The position numbers and the translations under genes are program-made. A stretch of 64,000 bases of DNA from an uncultured Saprospiraceae bacterium. Its GTDB lineage: Bacteria > Bacteroidota > Bacteroidia > Chitinophagales > Saprospiraceae. Below, one piece after another: positions 18,496 to 26,620 of the stretch. Every line of letters begins with the position of its first letter. The stretch's first letter is position 1. Where the stretch lies: the NCBI GenBank assembly GCA_937928045.1, contig CALFWO010000025.1:1-64000 (forward strand). Direction: 5' to 3'. The notes beneath the pieces are model-generated. The model was not told where the DNA came from. It did not search any database and saw only the letters and a program-made list of their open reading frames with translations.

Positions 18496-19794
18496 TTAGA
18501 CTTCATAAACACGGACCTTTCGCTTTTTAATACGGGTGTTGTCCAAAAAGCGAATAACTTGGATCATTTTCTTCTCTTTAACCGCTACAAAAGCACAATC
18601 ATTTTTCAATTCAATAATGCCCAGCTCATCTTTCTTGAGCTCTCCTTGTTTGAAAAAATGGCCAGCGATATCACCTTTAGAAATCTTATCCTTCCGACCT
18701 CCAGAAACAAACAAGGTCGACCATGCTGCCTTTTCGGGAATTGGAGCCGCTGAGATTTCTTCAACCTCTAAATCTCCAATAAAATCTGGCGCAGTTTCCT
18801 CTTTCCACTTCAATACATAAGCCGTACCATCGGCATTCATTCTTGCAGTTCTTCCATTTCTATGTGTGAACTCTTCTAGTCTTGGCGGCAAGTGATAATG
18901 AATGATAAATTTAATTTCCGGGACATCGATTCCTCTAGCTGCTAAATCGGTTGCAATCAACAACTGATGCGTACCATTTCTGAATTTGATTAATGCTCTT
19001 TCCCGATCTATTTGCTCCATTCCACCATAGAAGCAAGCATGAGCAATTCCTTTTTCTCTAAGAAAATCACTGACTCTTTGAATGGAATCTTTGTAGTTGC
19101 AAAAAATAATTCCAGGATCTGATCCGAGTTGACAAACGGCTTGAAACAATGTTTCTAGTTTATCTTTTTCCGGAGATATAATGAATTTAATTTGAAGCTT
19201 AGAAACACCATCGCCGAGATGATCAATGGTTGTTGGTGATTTTATCTTTACGAATTCTGGGAGTTCTACTCCTTGAGTAGCCGAGGTTAATATTTTCTTT
19301 TGAATGTTTGGAAGTGCAGAAATTATGGCTTCCATTTCTTCTTCAAATCCAATTTCCAGAGATTTGTCAAATTCATCTAAAATGAGATGGCTGACAGTTC
19401 GAGTATCAAAAGTTCTTTTTCTAACATGATGGGTTACGCGACCAGGAGTTCCTATCAAAATAGCGGGTCGATGTTGCAGTTCCATTTTATCCTTGCTTGC
19501 CGCTCTACCACCGTATACTGCATTGCATTTAAATCCCGCTCCCATATCTCGCACCACTTGTTCAATTTGAATTGCGAGTTCTCTTGAAGGCACTAAAATC
19601 AAGGCTTGAACTTCCTCCAGTTTAGGATCTAGTTCTTTTAATATGGGTAGTAAAAAAGCAAGGGTCTTACCGGTTCCAGTTGGAGATAACAATATAACTT
19701 CTTCGGTATTGGCGATTGCCAACTCCGCTTCTTCTTGCATTTCATTCAATCGCTCAATTCCTAACTTCGCAAGAATTTGCTCTTTATTTTTCAT
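18496..19794 (-). CDS. DEAD-box RNA helicase with DbpA-type C-terminal RNA-binding domain
   Basis: All helicase motifs are visible: I SPTGTGKT (about 37-44), Ia PSRELA, Ib TPGR, II DEFD (unusual in place of DEAD), III SAT, IV IIFCN, V ATDLAARGID and VI HRNGRTAR. The C-terminal ~70 residues (KGDIAGHFFKQGELKKDELG, then FVAVKEKK and KKRKVRVYEV) match the DbpA RNA-binding domain, which in E. coli targets 23S rRNA during large-subunit assembly. This protein is a candidate for that role or for a cold-shock helicase. It lies 52 bases downstream of hflC in the same direction. An AAGGAGG sequence at 19805-19811 precedes the start, which is uncommon in this phylum. Confidence 0.93.
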   Translation of the reverse strand: MKNKEQILAKLGIERLNEMQEEAELAIANTEEVILLSPTGTGKTLAFLLPILKELDPKLEEVQALILVPSRELAIQIEQVVRDMGAGFKCNAVYGGRAASKDKMELQHRPAILIGTPGRVTHHVRKRTFDTRTVSHLILDEFDKSLEIGFEEEMEAIISALPNIQKKILTSATQGVELPEFVKIKSPTTIDHLGDGVSKLQIKFIISPEKDKLETLFQAVCQLGSDPGIIFCNYKDSIQRVSDFLREKGIAHACFYGGMEQIDRERALIKFRNGTHQLLIATDLAARGIDVPEIKFIIHYHLPPRLEEFTHRNGRTARMNADGTAYVLKWKEETAPDFIGDLEVEEISAAPIPEKAAWSTLFVSGGRKDKISKGDIAGHFFKQGELKKDELGIIELKNDCAFVAVKEKKMIQVIRFLDNTRIKKRKVRVYEV

Positions 19795-19804
19795 AAAAAA
19801 TTGT

Positions 19805-19811
19805 CCTCCTT
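19805..19811 (-). promoter_or_regulatory. Strong Shine-Dalgarno sequence before the DEAD-box helicase
   Basis: On the minus strand AAGGAGG ends ten bases before the ATG at 19794. Other genes in the window mostly have A/T-rich leaders without such a site, as is usual for Bacteroidota, so this one is unusual and supports the chosen start. Confidence 0.55.
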
Positions 19812-19846
19812 ATTCTAACCAAAATAATCCATGAGCGCTAAAAGCC

Positions 19847-20788
19847 TTATTTCATGCTCTTGAGATACTTGTACAAATCACTGTTAGTAGACAAAATAAC
19901 ATTGGTCTCATCATCAAAAGTCTCTTGGAAAGTTTCCATTGATTTTAAAAAAGAATATAGATCTCTTGCTGCTGCAGATTTATTGTAAGCTCCCGCATAT
20001 ATCGCCGCTGCTTCGGCATCAGCCTTTCCTTTGATTTCTTCTGCCAATCTAAATGCCTCCGATTGGATAGTCAACAGTTCCCGATCTTTTTCTCCACTAA
20101 TTCTAGAGGCTTCCCCTTGTCCTTCCGATCGAAACTTATCGGCGATTCTATATCGCTCAGATTTCATTCTTTCGAAAACCTGCTTTTTTACTTCGTTAAC
20201 ATAGTTGATTCTTTTGAATCTAAAATCCAAAATTTCAATTCCTAAATCTCCCGCTTGTGTATTTGAAGAAGTCAATATTTCATCCTGAATCAAAGCACGA
20301 CCAACACTAATTGGCGTAAGTGTATCCTTCAATTCGCCATCAGTTAATTTAGATTGAATCGGAGTTCTATTAGTCGATCGAACCAATTCACGAATCTTAT
20401 TTTTCGCAATGTAATCTTTGGTTTCACCATCTAAAATATCGTCAATTCTAGATTGCGCCCCTCGCTCATTGGTCAATCGTTTGAAGAACTGAAGTGGGTC
20501 AGTAATTTGCCATCGTGCATAGGTATCGACAAAGATCAATTGTTTTTCTTCCGTGGATACTTGTGCTCTATCACCATCCCAAGCTAGAAATCTTCTGTCA
20601 AAATAATTGACATCTTGAATGAATGGGAATTTAAAATATAAACCTGGTTCTGTAATTGCAGTTCCCACCGGTTTTCCGAACTCAGTAATGACCACCTGTT
20701 GTGTTTCATTAACAATGAATGTTGATGAAATCAAAACGAAAATGGCTATAAAAAATATGACAATTATTGGTAGTGATTTATTTTTCAT
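19847..20788 (-). CDS. hflC: HflC-like SPFH/band-7 protease modulator
   Basis: The 313-residue protein has an N-terminal transmembrane segment (about 7-25) and a band-7/SPFH domain: VVITEFGKPVGTAITEPGLY near 32-52, FDRRFLAWDGD near 62-72 and the HflC-type IDDILDGETKDYIAKNKI near 134-151. The C-terminal half is helical and Ala/Glu-rich (GEASRISGEKDREL, then AAAIYAGAYNK). HflC pairs with HflK to surround the FtsH membrane protease and control its access to substrates. The gene overlaps hflK by 11 bases and follows it, the standard order. Confidence 0.93.
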   Translation of the reverse strand: MKNKSLPIIVIFFIAIFVLISSTFIVNETQQVVITEFGKPVGTAITEPGLYFKFPFIQDVNYFDRRFLAWDGDRAQVSTEEKQLIFVDTYARWQITDPLQFFKRLTNERGAQSRIDDILDGETKDYIAKNKIRELVRSTNRTPIQSKLTDGELKDTLTPISVGRALIQDEILTSSNTQAGDLGIEILDFRFKRINYVNEVKKQVFERMKSERYRIADKFRSEGQGEASRISGEKDRELLTIQSEAFRLAEEIKGKADAEAAAIYAGAYNKSAAARDLYSFLKSMETFQETFDDETNVILSTNSDLYKYLKSMK

Positions 20789-21770
20789 TGGTCGCTTTTT
20801 TTAGTTGCATTTGTAAAAGTGGAAGCACGTTACTACCTTTTTCATCGGTAATAATTTTGTTTCCGAGTTTAGGCATGACTTCCGCCATGGTTTCTAAATA
20901 AATACGACTACGCGTTACTTCTGGCGCCTTGATGTATTCCTTGTAAAGTGCCTCAAACCTAGCAACTTCTCCTCTGGCTCTGTTTACCCGAGCGGTCGCG
21001 TATCCTTCCGCTTTCTGGATAGTTTCTTGCGCTTGACCTTTGGCTTTTGGAATTACCTTATTGTTTTCAGATTCTGCTTGGTTGATCAAAGTCTCTTTTT
21101 CCTGTTCAGCTTCGTTAACTGCATTGAATGCCTCTTTTACTGGGCCAGGAGGATTTACATCTTGCAATACCACCTGCTCTATTTTTATCCCTAATGAATA
21201 TTCTCTGCAGACCTCTTGCAGAAGTTCTTGCATTTCAATCCCCATTTGGGTACGTCCAACGGTAATCACCTCATTTACAGTTCTGTCACCAACTATCTGT
21301 CGCATGGTTGCTTCAGAGATATCTTTCAAGGTAGATTCTGGATTTCGAACTTTAAACAAGTAGTTATACGGATTATCAACCCGGTATTGAATTACCCATT
21401 CTACGTCGGCTAAATTCAAATCTCCAGTCAACATATTGGCTTGTTCCTGCTCTTTCACCCCCCTTTTATATTGTGAGCGAACATCTGCTTTAACAGTTTT
21501 GAATCCAAACTCTACCTTTTGTTGCCTTTCAACAGGCACTAAATAGACCTTTTCGACAAAAGGAATTTTGAATTTAAGACCAGGCTCAACTGTTCGGGAA
21601 TACTTACCAAATCTGGTAATTACACCGACTTCTTCAGTTTCGACTGTAAAGAAGGAACCCATAAAGGCTACTAAAAGAAATAATAAGATTACAATAATTT
21701 TCCACTGGCCTAATAGCTTTTTTAGCTCTGGTGGAATGGTGAATAAGTTCGGATCACGGTTGATAGTCAT
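20778..21770 (-). CDS. hflK: HflK-like SPFH/band-7 protease modulator
   Basis: The 330-residue protein has a short cytoplasmic N-terminus, one membrane helix (about 25-43) and the HflK band-7 core: TEEVGVITRFGKYSRTVEPG near 48-67, DVEWVIQYRVDNPYNYLFKV near 123-142 and the diagnostic VVLQDVNPPGPVKEAFNAVN near 201-220. It forms the HflKC cage with the following gene product and modulates FtsH. It is the first gene of the minus-strand block that continues with hflC and a DEAD-box helicase. Confidence 0.94.
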   Translation of the reverse strand: MTINRDPNLFTIPPELKKLLGQWKIIVILLFLLVAFMGSFFTVETEEVGVITRFGKYSRTVEPGLKFKIPFVEKVYLVPVERQQKVEFGFKTVKADVRSQYKRGVKEQEQANMLTGDLNLADVEWVIQYRVDNPYNYLFKVRNPESTLKDISEATMRQIVGDRTVNEVITVGRTQMGIEMQELLQEVCREYSLGIKIEQVVLQDVNPPGPVKEAFNAVNEAEQEKETLINQAESENNKVIPKAKGQAQETIQKAEGYATARVNRARGEVARFEALYKEYIKAPEVTRSRIYLETMAEVMPKLGNKIITDEKGSNVLPLLQMQLKKATNEK

Positions 21771-22036
21771 TCGAGCAGTAATTGGTGAAATCTAAAGGTA
21801 CAAAAGCTTGTGTTAAAAACGGCTTAGTCACCTTCTACCGCCTAAATTCACTTGATTTTCTCCAATAAAAACCAGCATATTAGGGGATCAAGAGCTTCCC
21901 TTCGTTCTTCCCTCATTTTTTATCACAGATCCAGCTGCTGCTGGCTTAATTTTTGCTTCCTATTGCTTGAGACAGGACCTTCAGGGCTGTCACAAACATA
22001 ATAGTCAAGAAATTTAAAAACATACTATTGTTCCCT

Positions 22037-22981
22037 ATGAATAAAACACACCTAACAAAAACACTTCAAACGCTTTTTATCCTTCTGGCAGTCAGTACTT
22101 TAACTTTTGCCCAAAAGGAAAACGCAGATTTAGAGACTTTCAAGCTTCATGTCAACTTTCAACCAACACAAGGGGAAATGATTCAACAGAATCTCAGGCG
22201 GGAAGAAGCGAGCAATTTTGATGCTCCAAACTACATTGCAACCAATAAGGACAATGGTACCGTAAGGATTTTCGGAACTCAAAAAAGTGCTAGCGATTTC
22301 AAATATTTCAATTTTGATTCCAGTAACCTTTCCAAAGAGGAGGATTGTGCTAAGTTCTGTGAGAAAATTACCAAACTAGAACGTGTGCCTTACTTCGGCT
22401 TTGCGATCAAACCAATGGAAGATTTCTCTGGAGTTGAGATTACCAATATCATTGAAGATAGCAATGCGGCTGATTCTCCATTAGAAGTTGGCGACATTAT
22501 CACTTCCATTGAAACTGCAGAAACTACGAACCCATGTGAACTTTTGAGAGCCGTAGATGATCAAACGGTTGACGAATGGGTGGAAGTCAATTACATTCGA
22601 AATGGAAAATCAAAATCCACCATGATCTTGATGGGATACAGAGTCAAAAAGCATGTGACTTGGGTGGCTTGTTGCGACAATATTACAAATGAAGATCCAC
22701 AAATCATCGCTACACCAACTGCTCATTTGAATTTAGATATTTTTCCAAATCCAACTGCAGGTGTAACACAATTTGAAATAGGAACTTCATCAATAAATAA
22801 AACAACTATTCAATTGATGAATTTGAACGGTCAAGTATTAAAAGAAATGAAAGTATTTCCAATTGATGGTTACTGGCAAGATTATCTAGATTTATCAAAA
22901 TATGCTGATGGCGTATATGTTCTTCATGTAACGCAAGATAAAGCAAAGACATCCAAACGAATAGTTCTACAAAAGAAGTAA
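22037..22981 (+). CDS. Secreted PDZ-domain protein with T9SS type A sorting domain
   Basis: I use the ATG at 22037; a TTG three codons upstream is less likely. The signal peptide covers about residues 1-27 (ending LTFAQ). A PDZ domain lies near 115-200: YFGFAIKPMEDFSGVEITNI, then GDIITSIETAET and a Cys pair (CEL, CC) around it. There is no protease domain, so the PDZ probably binds peptides or proteins outside the cell. The last ~75 residues form a type A sorting domain (LDIFPNPTAGVTQFEI, DGVYVLHVTQ, KRIVLQKK). A strong terminator follows. Confidence 0.87.
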   Translation: MNKTHLTKTLQTLFILLAVSTLTFAQKENADLETFKLHVNFQPTQGEMIQQNLRREEASNFDAPNYIATNKDNGTVRIFGTQKSASDFKYFNFDSSNLSKEEDCAKFCEKITKLERVPYFGFAIKPMEDFSGVEITNIIEDSNAADSPLEVGDIITSIETAETTNPCELLRAVDDQTVDEWVEVNYIRNGKSKSTMILMGYRVKKHVTWVACCDNITNEDPQIIATPTAHLNLDIFPNPTAGVTQFEIGTSSINKTTIQLMNLNGQVLKEMKVFPIDGYWQDYLDLSKYADGVYVLHVTQDKAKTSKRIVLQKK

Positions 22982-22998
22982 GTTTTAATAAATTACTT

Positions 22999-23038
22999 AA
23001 AAAGCCCATTAATATCTGAAGATGTTAATGGGCTTTTT
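22999..23038 (+). terminator. Rho-independent terminator after the PDZ protein gene
   Basis: A 14-bp inverted repeat (22999-23012 with 23025-23038) rich in A at the left and ending in five T at the right gives a bidirectional-looking terminator 18 bases after the stop codon. Confidence 0.9.
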
Positions 23039-23070
23039 AATGTATCAAATGCATTATCTTTTCTATTGGT

Positions 23071-23078
23071 TATCTTTG
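23071..23078 (+). promoter_or_regulatory. Candidate -7 box (TATCTTTG) for the next T9SS cargo gene
   Basis: TATCTTTG exactly fits the Bacteroidota TAnnTTTG box, 16 bases before the ATG at 23095. No good TTTG lies 19 bases upstream (AATG at 23048-23051), so the promoter would be partial. Confidence 0.35.
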
Positions 23079-23094
23079 GAAAGATTTAAAATTA

Positions 23095-24477
23095 ATGATT
23101 TTAAGATTTATCCAAATATTATCTAGTACAAAAGGAATACCATTTCTGGTATTTCTAACATTAAATTTTCAATATTCACTTGCTCAAAATAATTTTGTTC
23201 CGAATGGTAGTTTTGAAGAAATCATCAATTGCGATATTCAATTTGGCGAAGTTTTCAAAACACCTCCTTGGGAAAATATAGACATCACAGCCGTAACAAC
23301 TCCCGACTTATTCCACGATTGTTGTACAAATAATTTCTATGGAATACCTTCTGGCGGGTGCAATGTTGTATATCCCAATACTGGAAAAGGTATGGTTGCA
23401 ATGGTCAACCTATATGCAGAAGAGGGATTACGAATTCGCTTGACAGCAGACTTACCCCAAGGTCAGGACATTTATGTCTCCTGCGCCGTAATACCACGAG
23501 AGAAATGCAGCACACCAATGGAAACTTTATGTTACTCCAATACACCTTGCTTGGTGTTCTCTGATTTTCAATTTCAAAACCAAGTAGTAACCTTGGAAAC
23601 AGATACAATTATCAATAGAACAGATGCTTGGACAAATTTGCAAAATTGTTATCAATCTAATGGAACCGAAAAGTGGGTGCTGCTTGGAAATTTCAAATCA
23701 GCCGTTGAAGAAAAAAGAGATTGTGATTTCATTTCGGAACAAAATTTTTCCTATTACTTCATAGACGATATCATAGTTTCTCCGTTTGATGTCGTACCTG
23801 ATACCTTAGTCCTTTGTGGCAATGAAAGTATTTATTGGGATGCTACTTTCTATGAAGTTCCCATATCATGGTCCGATGGAAATGAAGGTCCAATCAAGAC
23901 AATAGATGAGCCTGGATTATATACTGTTTTTGGAGCATTAGAAAATTGCATGATGACTGACAATGTTGTTGTTATTCGAATACCAGATGAGGATCAATAC
24001 TTTGATTTATCCATCTGTCAAGGTGCTCAATTAACTTTAACTACGCCTGTAACAGCTTTATGGCCCAATGGCCAGCGATCAAAAAATTATACAATTAGTA
24101 GCCCGGGGAATTTTATTGCCGAATTAGAAAGCGACTGTGGCGAACAACGCAGTATTTTTAACATTGAAGAATTGCCTTGTAATATTGAATATTATGTTCC
24201 CAATGCGTTTAGTCCAAACGGCGACGGTACAAACGATCAAATGGAATTCTTTTTTAGCTCAGCATTTGAATTCATAGGTGAACTATTGATCTACGATCGT
24301 TGGGGCAATCTGCTCAAAACATTCGATGCAGTCAACCAAAATAATTTACCGAAATGGAATGGAACTTTCAAGGGCAAGCAATTAAACCCAGCTGTCTTCG
24401 TTTGGGTTTTCAAATATACCAGCATCAAAGATAATGTGGAAAGATTTGAGACTGGAGATTTTGTACTGATGAGATAG
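23095..24477 (+). CDS. Secreted protein with T9SS type B (gliding-motility) sorting domain
   Basis: The 460-residue protein has a long signal peptide (about 1-31, ending YSLAQ). The first domain starts NFVPNGSFEEIINC, the usual opening of a jelly-roll domain in Bacteroidota surface proteins, and carries several Cys pairs (HDCCTNN, CSTPMETLCYSNTPC). A middle Ig/PKD-like part (about 235-360) includes ISWSDGNEGP. The final ~95 residues are the type B sorting domain: YVPNAFSPNGDGTNDQ, LLIYDRWGNLL, WNGTFKGKQL and FVLMR. Surface attachment through T9SS is expected; the ligand is unknown. Confidence 0.88.
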   Translation: MILRFIQILSSTKGIPFLVFLTLNFQYSLAQNNFVPNGSFEEIINCDIQFGEVFKTPPWENIDITAVTTPDLFHDCCTNNFYGIPSGGCNVVYPNTGKGMVAMVNLYAEEGLRIRLTADLPQGQDIYVSCAVIPREKCSTPMETLCYSNTPCLVFSDFQFQNQVVTLETDTIINRTDAWTNLQNCYQSNGTEKWVLLGNFKSAVEEKRDCDFISEQNFSYYFIDDIIVSPFDVVPDTLVLCGNESIYWDATFYEVPISWSDGNEGPIKTIDEPGLYTVFGALENCMMTDNVVVIRIPDEDQYFDLSICQGAQLTLTTPVTALWPNGQRSKNYTISSPGNFIAELESDCGEQRSIFNIEELPCNIEYYVPNAFSPNGDGTNDQMEFFFSSAFEFIGELLIYDRWGNLLKTFDAVNQNNLPKWNGTFKGKQLNPAVFVWVFKYTSIKDNVERFETGDFVLMR

Positions 24478-24644
24478 CGTTTGGGATTTTGGGAAAAACA
24501 TTGAAGGTGATCATGCTTAGAATAACTAAAAAGCTGCGATTCCAACTTCCTGTAGGACATTATGGCCAATTGAATTACAAATTAGCTCTCCTTAATATTT
24601 TTTAGCACCACTTCTGGATCATTAGACACTAGACTTTTTGACAA

Positions 24645-26186
24645 TTATGATTTCTTTTCAGAAGACTCCAACTTCTTTTCTTCAGAGGATTTATTTAAAG
24701 CAGCTTCTCTTTTTTGTTTAACTTTCTTGATTACCCGCTGAGCATAAATGACTTGCGTATCAATGTCAGAAAGCAATTCAAAAATCGAAGGACTATACTT
24801 AATAGTCGGCTTTACGCCTTCCATTTCTTCGTTAAAACAGGCGGTATACATCTTTGTAGTTGACAATCGAACATTGATACCTGAGTTCGCCAATTTTTCT
24901 CGGATTGGATTTGCTCTAAATATTTTAGTTCCACCAGTTTCTTCGCCGATAATCATCCCCATTCGATAGCACTGGAATGTACTGGCAAAGCTTGAGGCTG
25001 CAGAGTAAGAATCTCTATTCGTCAATAGGTATACATCTCCAGAATATTCGAAGCTTTCCGTGTTGGGTTCTTCATTGAAGAATGTTGACTCATCTATAAA
25101 TTGTCCAATCTCTCTGTTCATTATTGCATTTAAATCTACAAAATGCCGACGCTTAGGAATGGTAAAACTTCGAGACCTTAACATTGGATATTTGTCATAG
25201 AAATAATTTCTATAAGGATAGCTGACTTTCATGGTAGATCGTGCCATTGTTTTAAAGTAGGTTTCAGAAATGTAATGAAATAATTCTGAAGCAATCTTCG
25301 GCCATCCGCCATAATTTCCTCTTATATCAATGATTAATGAATGAATGCTATCATTTCTAATTGACTTAAATGTTTTCAAAAGAAAACGATTGTAAGTGTC
25401 AATATCTGGCGCATAAAATCCATAAATACTTATCATTCCGATTCCATCCTTTACTTTGTGATAAGCGTATGGCTTCCCTTGAGCGATTAGCAACTCTCTT
25501 TCCTCTCTATCATCTTTTTGGAAACTCTTCCAATCTTTAAAAGGCATTGTTTTTACCACTGTTTCATGTTCCTTTAAGTTGTAGTATTTAAATGTCAAAT
25601 CATTACATTTACTAAAAACCAAATAGAGATACTTTTCAAAATCATCATCAATCAAAGTGTTTCTAAAGTTCAACTTCTCATAAGAAATATAAGGATCTAC
25701 CATTGCCAAAAAACTATCTACCGAAACTCCTTCAATAGCCAAAATTTTATCACCAGGCTTCATAGCACCATCGTTGAAATTTTCCAAAACAAATAACTCA
25801 TTGTCATTATTCAGGTGCAACTTGTATGGAAAACAGCCAAACTCTTTTCTTTTCTTCTCCTTCCAAAATTGTGAAAAATAAACCGAGCTGTGACCATCCT
25901 TTATTAAAGCCACGACCGAGGATAATTTTTTATAAAATTCAAGTTGAGAGTGTGGCTTGTTTAAAGATCCTTTTACCGCTTTTAATTGTTTATCAAAATC
26001 CTTTTCAGAAATATGCGTATATGGATCTGGATGAGCACGTAGGAACTGCTCAAAATTCTCAAAATCTTTCAATAATTTTTTCTCTGGTATTAATTTATCC
26101 TCTTGAGCTTGCAATTGAAAACAGGAAAGTGCAATGATTAGCAAACAAAAAAAAGTACGAAAGTGAATATTAGATTGGTAATACAT
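24645..26186 (-). CDS. S41 family (tail-specific/C-terminal-processing type) peptidase, secreted
   Basis: The 513-residue protein has a signal peptide (about 1-27, ending FQLQAQ), an N-terminal helical region, a PDZ-like piece (MKPGDKILAIEGVSVDSFLA near 142-161) and the S41 core: IIDIRGNYGG near 288-297, NRDSYSAASSF with the probable nucleophile Ser near 393, and IGEETGGTK with the probable general-base Lys near 418. It resembles Bacteroidota S41 peptidases of unknown substrate. The C-terminus is highly charged (KKVKQKREAALNK). It is preceded on its strand by a 434-base region with a large hairpin. Confidence 0.85.
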   Translation of the reverse strand: MYYQSNIHFRTFFCLLIIALSCFQLQAQEDKLIPEKKLLKDFENFEQFLRAHPDPYTHISEKDFDKQLKAVKGSLNKPHSQLEFYKKLSSVVALIKDGHSSVYFSQFWKEKKRKEFGCFPYKLHLNNDNELFVLENFNDGAMKPGDKILAIEGVSVDSFLAMVDPYISYEKLNFRNTLIDDDFEKYLYLVFSKCNDLTFKYYNLKEHETVVKTMPFKDWKSFQKDDREERELLIAQGKPYAYHKVKDGIGMISIYGFYAPDIDTYNRFLLKTFKSIRNDSIHSLIIDIRGNYGGWPKIASELFHYISETYFKTMARSTMKVSYPYRNYFYDKYPMLRSRSFTIPKRRHFVDLNAIMNREIGQFIDESTFFNEEPNTESFEYSGDVYLLTNRDSYSAASSFASTFQCYRMGMIIGEETGGTKIFRANPIREKLANSGINVRLSTTKMYTACFNEEMEGVKPTIKYSPSIFELLSDIDTQVIYAQRVIKKVKQKREAALNKSSEEKKLESSEKKS

Positions 26187-26299
26187 CTTATAGCTTTATA
26201 CTTGGTAGGTAATAAATAAATGGCCTGTTACTAGGCTGCGTCAAAAATAGTAATAATAGTGTTATTCTCTAAGCAATAAATAAAAAATAATTGAGAAAA

Positions 26300-26443
26300 T
26301 TAAAAAATAGGGCCCGAAGTAATCACTCCCACCGCCCCAATCACCTTCAATGTTTTCCCCAAATCACAACCATCAATAAATGAACTGAGCATAACCGCAT
26401 CCTTTCTAGTCCGTACGCTCGCAACGTGAAAATTAACGCAAAA
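26300..26443 (-). pseudogene. Short coding remnant (possible gene 3' end)
   Basis: A 47-codon open stretch ends in TAA at 26300. Its translation is protein-like, with SSFIDGCDLGKTLKVIGAVG followed by a hydrophobic tail VITSGPIF. It has a Met at 26392 that would give only 30 residues. The GKTL(K)VIGA part matches similar sequence at 26582-26608 and 32147-32172. I do not recognise the parent family. It may be a gene fragment left by an old insertion or a repeated extragenic sequence that happens to be open. Confidence 0.3.
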
Positions 26444-26479
26444 TTAAATTCTGCAGAACTGCCAGTCGCATCACTATAT

Positions 26480-26534
26480 ACATTTCTACTTGACTTACTT
26501 GAAGCTACGCTTCAAGTAAGTCAAGTAGAAATGT
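26480..26534. repeat. 26-bp perfect inverted repeat (3-base loop)
   Basis: Bases 26480-26505 are exactly complementary to 26509-26534, with only TAC between them. The right arm runs into five T on the plus strand, but no plus-strand gene ends nearby; on the minus strand it lies 87 bases after the stop of the 1767-residue gene. It is far longer and more perfect than the other terminators here, so it may be a terminator, a transcript-stabilising hairpin or a trace of a mobile element. Confidence 0.85.
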
Positions 26535-26620
26535 TTTTGAATACGATTTAATATTTCCTTAGCCTTTCCAATATCATCTGAGGCCAATCAACGTTTTACC
26601 TAAATCATCTGCACTTTGTT

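Larger units (their letters stand above)
26187..26620. other. 434-base intergenic region with hairpin and coding remnants
   Basis: No intact gene is seen. It holds a 26-bp perfect inverted repeat (26480-26534), an open but start-poor fragment on the minus strand (26300-26443), and two copies of a short sequence around 26333-26360 and 26582-26608 that recurs at 32147-32172. The promoter of the S41 peptidase should lie in the first 100 bases but was not recognised. Confidence 0.5.

Noticed and set aside
26480-26540. Plus-strand terminator reading of the 26-bp hairpin
   Set aside because: No plus-strand gene ends within about 2 kb upstream, so the T run after it has no obvious transcript to end.
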